This document shows, piece by piece, positions 59,357 to 64,000 of a DNA stretch of 64,000 nucleotides (the stretch's first letter is position 1; each line of letters begins with the position of its first letter). The notes beneath the pieces were generated by a model. It had not been told where the DNA came from. It worked only from the letters and a program-made list of their open reading frames with translations, and did no database searches. Position numbers and translations under genes: made by a program. The DNA is from Micromonospora fulviviridis (GTDB lineage: Bacteria; Actinomycetota; Actinomycetes; Mycobacteriales; Micromonosporaceae), in contig NZ_BMRA01000005.1 of the NCBI RefSeq assembly GCF_014648395.1, forward strand, positions 376,011-440,010, written 5' to 3'.

Positions 59357-59415
59357 TTTGCCGGGGTTGCGCCTGAAACGTCGCCCGGCCGTTTAGCCAT
59401 GTTTACCGAAGACCC

Positions 59416-59445
59416 TTGTCCCCGCCTACGCGAGTGCGATAGAAC
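59416..59445 (+). promoter_or_regulatory. Candidate promoter of the WhiB-like gene
   Basis: TTGTCC (59416-59421), an 18-nt spacer and TAGAAC (59440-59445) form a plausible promoter about 95 nt upstream of the gene. No alternative stands out in the 59357-59530 gap. Confidence 0.4.
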
Positions 59446-59539
59446 ACAGCGCCGGTGTTGGGCGTCTGTTCGCACGGGGCGGATGACACCCATCGATCTT
59501 CCATGATCATTTGCCGGTCCCACGGGGGAGGTGGGTGTA

Positions 59540-59932
59540 TTGACACGGGCACGTATGCCCCGCCCGCACGAGGTGGCCGCCGCGCGGCGAGATCCGCGAC
59601 TGCTGCGGGCCCTGCGCGAGCGGCGCCAGGACGAGGCGTGGCGGACCAGAGGAACCTGCCAGAGCGTGGATCCGGAGACGTTCTTTCCGGCACCCAACGA
59701 ACCGGCCGACGCGGCCGTGGCGCTCTGCCGAAGCTGCGACGTCCAGGGGTCCTGCCTCGCCTGGGCCCTGGAGGTGGGCGACTGCCACGGCGTCTGGGGC
59801 GGCACCACGCCCCGCGAGCGGCGGGCCATGCTCGTCGCCTGGCGCAGCGAGGTGCAACCGGACCCGGACGCGGTCGACGAGGCCGGCCCGCCGGTCCGTG
59901 ACCGCCTGCTCACCCTGGTGCCGTCGGGCTGA
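59540..59932 (+). CDS. WhiB-family transcriptional regulator
   Basis: 130 aa from TTG 59540, which has GGGAGGTG 7 nt upstream; GTG 59531 and ATG 59555 are alternatives. The four cysteines are in GTCQSVDPETFFP, LCRSCDVQGSCLAWA, followed by HGVWGGTTPRERRAM, the WhiB turn. There is no AT-hook, so this is not WhiB7. It is a redox or NO-sensitive SigA partner. The subclass is not certain from the sequence. It stands alone before the hydrolase gene. Confidence 0.92.
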   Translation: MTRARMPRPHEVAAARRDPRLLRALRERRQDEAWRTRGTCQSVDPETFFPAPNEPADAAVALCRSCDVQGSCLAWALEVGDCHGVWGGTTPRERRAMLVAWRSEVQPDPDAVDEAGPPVRDRLLTLVPSG

Positions 59933-60035
59933 TATTCGTTCCGCCGTCGCCCGCGTCCCCGCCATCGGGCACGCGGGCGACGGCATTTCTCCACCTGACG
60001 GCCGGCGCGGCACCGCCCGCACGCAGAATGGGCCG

Positions 60036-60653
60036 GTGCGGCACAGCGACGAGATCGGAACACCCCGCGGACCGGCCCGCGTCCACACCGACCTGCCGGC
60101 GGCCGGCGGGGCCACCGTGCTGGTGCTCGGCCACGGGGCGGGCGGCGACGTGGACGCCCCGGACCTCGTGGCGGTCCGGGACGAGCTGGTCGGCGCCGGG
60201 GCGGGCGTGATCCGGGTGACCCAGCCGTACCGGGTGGCCGGCCGGCGCGCCCCCGCCCCGGCGGGGCACCTCGACGAGGCGTGGACGGCGGTGCTGGCCG
60301 AACTCCGGTCCCGCCACCCCGAGGCGGCCCGCTGGCTGGTCGGTGGCCGGTCCAGCGGCGCCCGGGTCGCCTGCCGCACCGCGCACACCGTCGGCGCGGC
60401 CGGGATCGTCGCACTGGCCTTCCCGCTGCACCCGCCGGGCCGCCCGGAACGGTCGCGGGCCGAGGAGCTGCGTACCGGCCTGCCCACGCTGGTGGTCAAC
60501 GGTGACCGGGACCCGTTCGGGGTGCCCGAGCCCGGCCCCGGCGTCGAGGTGGTGACCCGGCCGGGGGAGCGGCACGACCTCCGCGGCGACCCGGCGGGCA
60601 CGGCCGCCGTCGTCCGCGACTGGCTGCGTGGCCGCGGCTGGCTCCCGACCTGA
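60036..60653 (+). CDS. Alpha/beta hydrolase, KANL3/Tex30-like family
   Basis: 205 aa. A nucleophile elbow occurs in VGGRSSGARVA (Ser in GRSSG), with an oxyanion-type GHGAGGDVD early and Asp in VNGDRDPFG and His in GERHDLRG as likely triad partners. The family includes small hydrolases of unknown substrate. GTG 60036 follows CAGAAT by 6 nt without an RBS. It lies 103 bp after the WhiB-like gene. Confidence 0.88.
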   Translation: MRHSDEIGTPRGPARVHTDLPAAGGATVLVLGHGAGGDVDAPDLVAVRDELVGAGAGVIRVTQPYRVAGRRAPAPAGHLDEAWTAVLAELRSRHPEAARWLVGGRSSGARVACRTAHTVGAAGIVALAFPLHPPGRPERSRAEELRTGLPTLVVNGDRDPFGVPEPGPGVEVVTRPGERHDLRGDPAGTAAVVRDWLRGRGWLPT

Positions 60654-60772
60654 CCTCGGTGGATGCGACACGCGGCGGCGCGGGGTCGGCGTGACCGTCG
60701 GTGGCGGAGGGTCGTTGCTACGGATGGTGTCGGGCGTCCGGTTCGGGCGTCCGGGGCCACCCTCCCAGGCCC

Positions 60773-60816
60773 TTCCTGGTCCCAGCGTCGGTCGCGGCCG
60801 AGGCCGGGACCAGGAA
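60773..60816. repeat. Inverted repeat upstream of sigR
   Basis: TTCCTGGTCCC (60773-60783) and GGGACCAGGAA (60806-60816) are perfect 11-bp arms, 22 nt apart, ending 15 nt before the sigR p2 -35 box. It may end the upstream transcript or bind a regulator. Confidence 0.5.
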
Positions 60817-60831
60817 CGGGTGGGCGGTGAC

Positions 60832-60858
60832 GGAATGTCCCGCCCTACGGCGCGCGTT
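60832..60858 (+). promoter_or_regulatory. SigR-type promoter of sigR (p2-like)
   Basis: GGAAT (60832-60836), 19 nt, then GTT (60856-60858) matches the thiol-stress sigma consensus. It lies 41 nt before the GTG that starts the long SigR form. Autoregulation by SigR is well established in Streptomyces. Confidence 0.65.
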
Positions 60859-60898
60859 ACTACCTTCGGATGACATTTCCAGCCGAGGGGGGTGGCCG

Positions 60899-61090
60899 GT
60901 GCCGACCGAGACACGGAGCCGGGAGCGGGACGAACGGGACGCGCGGCAGCTGAGGCAGCTGCTCGACGCGCCGGAGTGGCCCGCGGGGGCGACGGCCGTG
61001 AGCACCGGCACACAGTCCGGAAGTGAATCTGCCGACAGGTGGGTACGCGTATCCTCGGCGAGAAAGCATCCGACGCGAGGGGACGTGCGG
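60899..61090 (+). CDS. sigR: N-terminal extension of SigR (long isoform start)
   Basis: GTG 60899 has a strong AGGGGGG Shine-Dalgarno about 7 nt upstream and is in frame with sigR. It adds 64 residues, highly charged at the start ([20 protein letters not shown]), to the core. This mirrors S. coelicolor, where the SigR-dependent promoter makes a longer, unstable isoform. It is listed separately since the core form starts at 61091. The long protein would be 268 aa, ending at 61705. Confidence 0.65.
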
Positions 61091-61705
61091 TTGACGACCG
61101 AGAAGACGGACGAGCGCAGGGCCCGCTTCGAGCGGGACGCGATGCCCTTCGTCGATCAGCTCTACGCTGCCGGGCTGCGGATGACGCGCAACCCGGCGGA
61201 TGCCGAGGACCTGGTCCAGGAGACGTACCTGAAGGCGTACGCCGCCTTCCACCAGTTCGAGCAGGGCACCAACCTGAAGGCCTGGTTGTACCGGATCCTG
61301 ACGAACACCTACATCAACTCCTACCGGAAGCGGCAGCGCCAGCCGGTGCAGGCGCCCACGGACGAGATCACCGACTGGCAGCTCGCCGAGGCTGAGTCGC
61401 ACACGTCCAGCGGGCTGCGCTCGGCCGAGACCGAGGCGCTGGACCGGCTGCCGGACAGCGATGTCAAGGAGGCCCTCCAGCAGTTGCCGGAGGAGTTCCG
61501 CCTGGCCGTCTACCTGACCGATGTCGAGGGCTTCTCCTACAAGGAGGTCGCCGACATCATGGGCACGCCGATCGGCACCGTGATGTCCCGGCTGCACCGC
61601 GGCCGTCGTAATCTGCGGAAGCTGCTCGAGCAGTACGCGGCGGAGCGGGGTTTCAGCGCCGCGCCGTCGAAGGGTTCGACCGCCGCCGCCGGCCGGGAGG
61701 TGTGA
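61091..61705 (+). CDS. sigR: RNA polymerase sigma factor SigR (ECF, thiol stress)
   Basis: 204 aa core. Region 2 ([20 protein letters not shown], then [15 protein letters not shown]) and region 4 ([20 protein letters not shown], then [16 protein letters not shown]) are typical of SigR/SigH. TTG 61091 has GAGGGG about 8 nt upstream. A weaker candidate -35 (GGAAGT, 61019) lies upstream of it. rsrA follows with a 2-bp gap. SigR activates thioredoxin and mycothiol genes after release by oxidised RsrA. The tail is Ala/Ser-rich. Confidence 0.95.
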   Translation: MTTEKTDERRARFERDAMPFVDQLYAAGLRMTRNPADAEDLVQETYLKAYAAFHQFEQGTNLKAWLYRILTNTYINSYRKRQRQPVQAPTDEITDWQLAEAESHTSSGLRSAETEALDRLPDSDVKEALQQLPEEFRLAVYLTDVEGFSYKEVADIMGTPIGTVMSRLHRGRRNLRKLLEQYAAERGFSAAPSKGSTAAAGREV

Positions 61706-61707
61706 CC

Positions 61708-61995
61708 GTGAGCTGTGGAGAGCCGCACGAGACGGACTGCCGCGAGGTGCTGGCGGAGGTCTACCTCTACCTGGATCTGGAATGCGGCGAGGAGCGGCGC
61801 GTCCTGATCCGCACCCACCTCGAGGAGTGTGGGCCCTGCCTGCGCGAGTACGGCATCGAGCAGGAGGTGAAGGCGCTGGTTGCCCGCTGCTGCGGCAACG
61901 AGACCGCGCCCGAGAAGCTGCGTGAGCGGCTGCGCCTGCGCCTGGCCGAGCTGGTGGTCTTCGAGACCACCGAGTCCCGCGAGCTGGCCGACTGA
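61708..61995 (+). CDS. rsrA: Mycothiol-system anti-sigma factor RsrA
   Basis: 95 aa. It starts MSCGEPHETDCREVLAEVYL, near-identical to Streptomyces RsrA. Zinc and redox ligands are Cys11, His37, Cys41 and Cys44 (HLEECGPC), with Cys3, Cys61 and Cys62 also conserved. There is an additional Cys26 not in the model protein. Oxidation forms a disulfide and frees SigR. GTG 61708 has GGGAGG 7 nt upstream; GTG 61702 overlaps the sigR stop and is less likely. Confidence 0.95.
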   Translation: MSCGEPHETDCREVLAEVYLYLDLECGEERRVLIRTHLEECGPCLREYGIEQEVKALVARCCGNETAPEKLRERLRLRLAELVVFETTESRELAD

Positions 61996-62017
61996 CGGCA
62001 GCGGGAACGAGCTGAAG

Positions 62018-62059
62018 ACACCGGTGGCCCGGGTCCTCGTGGACCCGGGCCACCGGTGT
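62018..62059. terminator. Strong hairpin after rsrA
   Basis: A perfect 19-bp stem (62018-62036 with 62041-62059) with a TCGT loop is the longest perfect hairpin here. It lies between the convergent rsrA and bL37 genes. Confidence 0.85.
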
Positions 62060-62097
62060 GTCCGGCCCTGAAGGGCCGGCGCCTCGCTGATCCGAAA

Positions 62098-62172
62098 TCA
62101 GGAGTTGGGGCGCTTGCCGTGGTTGGCGCCGCTCTTCTTCCGGGCCTTCTTCTTGCGGGCCTTCTTCGCCAT
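62098..62172 (-). CDS. Ribosomal protein bL37 (24 aa)
   Basis: A 24-residue, very basic peptide beginning MAKKARKKKARKKSG and ending in ANHGKRPNS. The ANHGKRPN end matches the small actinobacterial 50S protein bL37 known from the mycobacterial ribosome. ATG 62172 has AAGGAGG 8 nt upstream. A longer reading frame upstream has no support. The gene is too short for most predictors and may be unannotated in related genomes. Confidence 0.85.
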   Translation of the reverse strand: MAKKARKKKARKKSGANHGKRPNS

Positions 62173-62358
62173 GCTCTGCCTCCTTGTGCTGGTCACGGTC
62201 CGGCCGCGGGCGAGCGCGGCGGAGGTCGCGTACGGTTCCCGGGCGCCGGGAACCGACGGCGCTGATGCTAGTGCCGACCGGGGTGCCCGGGGACCGGTGG
62301 GGGCGGAACCGGCGTGCCGGGCGCGCTGTGCCCGGACGTGAGCGGCGTCATGATTGGA

Positions 62359-62364
62359 TACCGT
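62359..62364 (+). promoter_or_regulatory. -10 box of the carrier-protein gene
   Basis: TACCGT lies 35 nt upstream of ATG 62400, which also has a strong Shine-Dalgarno (GGAGAGGGAGGG). Confidence 0.4.
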
Positions 62365-62399
62365 TCGCAGGAACACCGGTGGAGAGGGAGGGCCCGAAG

Positions 62400-62615
62400 A
62401 TGGCCGAGGAGATCCGCGCCGAGATGGTGGCGAACGTCTGGAAGGTCGTCGCGTCGGCCGGGGACACCGTGTCCGAGGGCGACACGCTGGTGATCCTGGA
62501 GTCGATGAAGATGGAGATCCCGGTGATCGCCGAGTCCGACGGTGTGGTGCAGCAGATCGCGGTCAACGAGGGCGACGTCGTGCAGGACGGTGACCTGATC
62601 GCGGTGATCGGTTGA
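62400..62615 (+). CDS. Biotin/lipoyl-binding carrier protein
   Basis: 71 aa, a single biotinyl-like domain. The modification site is Lys in ESMKMEIP. It probably carries biotin for an acyl-CoA carboxylase whose other subunits are encoded elsewhere. ATG 62400 has a purine-rich RBS 7 nt upstream. The GNAT gene starts inside its stop codon (TTGA), so the two are coupled. Confidence 0.93.
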   Translation: MAEEIRAEMVANVWKVVASAGDTVSEGDTLVILESMKMEIPVIAESDGVVQQIAVNEGDVVQDGDLIAVIG

Positions 62616-63124
62616 GCGGGCTGCTGGTCCGCCGCGCCGAGCCGGCGGACTTCCCGGCGGTGGCCCGCCTGACGGTCGCCGCGTACGAGGCCGACGGGCA
62701 GCTCAAGGGCGAGACCGGCTACGCCCCGGTGCTCGCCGACGTGGCCAGCCGGGCGGAGACCGGCGAGGTGCTGGTCGCCGCCGACGAGGTCACCGGCGAG
62801 GTGGTGGGCGCCGTGACGTTCGTGCTGCCCGGCACCCCGTACGCCGAACTCGCCGGCCCGGGCGAGGCCGAGTTCCGCATGCTCGCCGTCGACCCCGCCG
62901 CTCAGGGCCGGGGCGCCGGGGCGGCCCTGGTCGGGGCCTGCGTGGCCCGTGCCACCGAGCTGGGCTGCTCGGCCGTGGTGATCTGCGTACGCAGCGGGCT
63001 GGCCCCCGTGGCGCGGCGGCTCTACGCGCGGCTGGGCTTCGTGCGGGCGCCGGAGAAGGACTGGACCCCGGTGCCCGGCGTCGAGCTGCTGGGCCTGCGC
63101 CTGGACCTGACGCCACCCGCCTGA
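62612..63124 (+). CDS. GNAT family N-acetyltransferase
   Basis: 170 aa. The acetyl-CoA site is GRGAGAALVGACVARA after EFRMLAVDPAAQ. The C-terminal strand with FVRAPEKDWTPVPG ends the fold. Substrate unknown. TTG 62612 is the start, overlapping the carrier-protein stop by 4 nt. The coupling to a biotin carrier is unusual and may mean only shared transcription. Confidence 0.9.
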   Translation: MSGLLVRRAEPADFPAVARLTVAAYEADGQLKGETGYAPVLADVASRAETGEVLVAADEVTGEVVGAVTFVLPGTPYAELAGPGEAEFRMLAVDPAAQGRGAGAALVGACVARATELGCSAVVICVRSGLAPVARRLYARLGFVRAPEKDWTPVPGVELLGLRLDLTPPA

Positions 63125-63157
63125 CCCCGCCGGCCCGCCACTGGCCGCCGACCCGGG

Positions 63158-63727
63158 TCAGGATTCGTCGGTGATCTTCGCGAGCAGCTCGTCGGCCACC
63201 TCGAGGGCGATCTTCTTGCGCTCGTCGTCGGTGATGCCCGGGGTGCGGACCGCGAACCAGCTGCTGTGCACGGCGAACAGGGTCAGCACGGCGCGCAGCT
63301 GGGCGGCCGGTGTGTCGTCGCCCCGGCTCAGCTCGTGTGCCAGCCGCATCATCCGTTCGCGCATCTGCTGCCCGGCGGCGAGGCTCTTGAGCACCGTCTG
63401 GTTCTGCTCGAAGAACCGCATGACCGTCGGCAGCTCACCGGCGAACATCGCGTCCGCGTACCGCCCGATCAGCTCGCGCCGGGTCGCCAGCGTGGCGGGC
63501 TGCGTGCCGGCCCACTCGATCAGCTCGTCCATCCGGCGCAGCCGGTCGTCGACGAAGCTGCTGACGATCTCGTCCTTGCTCTTGAAGTGGTAGTAGAGGG
63601 CGGCCTTGGTCACGTTCAGCCGCTCGGCGATCTCCCGGAGCGAGGTCTTCTCGTACCCCTGCTCGGTGAAGAGCTCCAGCGCGACGGCCTGAATACGCTC
63701 CCGCGTGCCGCCTGTGCTCTCCCTCAC
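63158..63727 (-). CDS. TetR family transcriptional regulator
   Basis: 189 aa. The N-terminal HTH is clear (RIQAVALELFTEQGYEKTSL, then AERLNVTKAALYYHFKSKDE). The C-terminal ligand domain is helical. GTG 63727 (MRESTGG) is chosen; earlier frame starts, including TTG 63766, lie in the promoter box. It is divergent from the MFS exporter and a large palindrome lies between, so it probably represses the exporter and itself. Confidence 0.92.
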   Translation of the reverse strand: MRESTGGTRERIQAVALELFTEQGYEKTSLREIAERLNVTKAALYYHFKSKDEIVSSFVDDRLRRMDELIEWAGTQPATLATRRELIGRYADAMFAGELPTVMRFFEQNQTVLKSLAAGQQMRERMMRLAHELSRGDDTPAAQLRAVLTLFAVHSSWFAVRTPGITDDERKKIALEVADELLAKITDES

Positions 63728-63762
63728 CCGTACCACCCAATTCGCTTGACGGTTCCTGGTGT

Positions 63763-63814
63763 CCAACTTACCGTCCGGCTAGTAAGGTAGCTAGCCGGAC
63801 GGCAAGTAAGTTGG
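63763..63814. promoter_or_regulatory. Nested palindrome: TetR operator with outward promoters
   Basis: Outer arms CCAACTTAC (63763-63771) and GTAAGTTGG (63806-63814) enclose inner arms CCGTCCGGCTAG (63771-63782) and CTAGCCGGACGG (63791-63802). The outer arms also contain TAAGTT on each strand (minus 63770-63765, plus 63807-63812), possible -10 boxes facing each gene. Bound TetR would cover both promoters. Confidence 0.65.
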
Positions 63815-63840
63815 TCACAGATCTTCGGGGGAGCTTACCC

Positions 63841-64000
63841 ATGAGTCAACCAGCCCAGGTGGCGGCGAGGCCCAACGTCCGGGTCGTGCTGTTCGGCCTG
63901 ATGATCGCGATGATGCTCGCGATGCTCGACAACATGATCGTCAGCACCGCGCTGCCGCGGATCGTCTTCGAGTTCGGCGGGGCCGACCACTTCACCTGGG
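63841..64000 (+). CDS. MFS drug exporter, DHA2/EmrB type, 3' end outside window
   Basis: Only the first 53 codons are present. They read MSQPAQVAARPNVRVVLFGL and then MIAMMLAMLDNMIVSTALP, the first helix of 14-helix drug-proton antiporters (DNMIVSTALPRI). GGGGGAG lies 7 nt before ATG 63841. A divergent TetR gene and operator indicate substrate-inducible efflux. Confidence 0.88.
   Translation, partial: MSQPAQVAARPNVRVVLFGLMIAMMLAMLDNMIVSTALPRIVFEFGGADHFTW

Overview
The window is very G+C-rich chromosomal DNA from an actinomycete, most likely Micromonospora or a close member of the Micromonosporaceae. The evidence is codon use (frequent GTG and TTG starts), a mycothiol-linked gene set (mycoredoxin, SigR/RsrA), two WhiB-family genes, a DUF397/DUF5753 pair, the actinobacterial ribosomal protein bL37, and actinobacterial initiator tRNAs. 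I see no phage, integrase, transposase, CRISPR array or plasmid gene. This is core chromosome with short repeat elements in the gaps.

Layout. 1-6.9 kb: end of a large secreted subtilase; divergent lysine/DAP genes dapD and dapE sharing a 24-bp promoter gap; a small basic protein; two LOG-family (TIGR00730) proteins. 7-14 kb: adnA-adnB, the actinobacterial double-strand-break resection helicase-nuclease. 14-16 kb: a cold-shock module (cspA with a structured leader, then a DEAD-box RNA helicase whose ribosome-binding site lies in a hairpin). 16-19.2 kb: a sulfonate-type ABC transporter operon with its own Rrf2 regulator and a palindromic operator. 19.4-23.2 kb: an M16 peptidase pair and a NudC-like Nudix hydrolase, with short tandem duplications on both sides of the nudix gene. 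23.3-26.6 kb: hypothetical protein, DUF397 and DUF5753 pair, MFS transporter. 26.6-40.9 kb: mrx1, uvrD2, whiB7 with an attenuator leader, an AarF/ABC1 kinase-like gene, a ThiF-like gene, DUF5679, a YgjP-type metallopeptidase, a DUF2342 metalloprotease, a PDZ-Lon protease and a UPF0182 membrane protein. With adnAB, nudC, mrx1 and uvrD2 this gene content recalls the Mycobacterium tuberculosis Rv3193c-Rv3202c neighbourhood.

41-48 kb: an ECF sigma factor with a membrane partner, two identical initiator tRNA genes, a small membrane protein, an orphan solute-binding lipoprotein, purC, glpK and a PRPP synthetase. 48-53 kb: signalling genes (RsbW-like kinase, MacS-type histidine kinase with LuxR regulator, DUF5709, STAS-HATPase protein) and a short-chain dehydrogenase. 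53-59 kb: glycosyltransferase, EamA-like transporter, HisN-like phosphatase, rsgA, aroA and an SRAP peptidase. 59-64 kb: a WhiB-like gene, an alpha/beta hydrolase, the sigR-rsrA thiol-stress switch, bL37, a biotin/lipoyl carrier protein, a GNAT acetyltransferase, and a TetR regulator divergent from an MFS drug exporter cut by the window end.

Regulation is the most rewarding part. Many genes start leaderless: a TANNNT -10 box ends 6-8 nt before the start codon. In the dapD/dapE gap one 10-bp palindrome supplies that box to both strands. The whiB7 leader holds a translatable frame, a strong intrinsic terminator with seven T, and a nested antiterminator that can mask the terminator's 5' arm. Other notable items are three helically phased DnaA boxes, an island of different palindromes, a 62-bp repeat that forms a chain of stop/start couplings between two genes, and a probable CTG start for rsgA.
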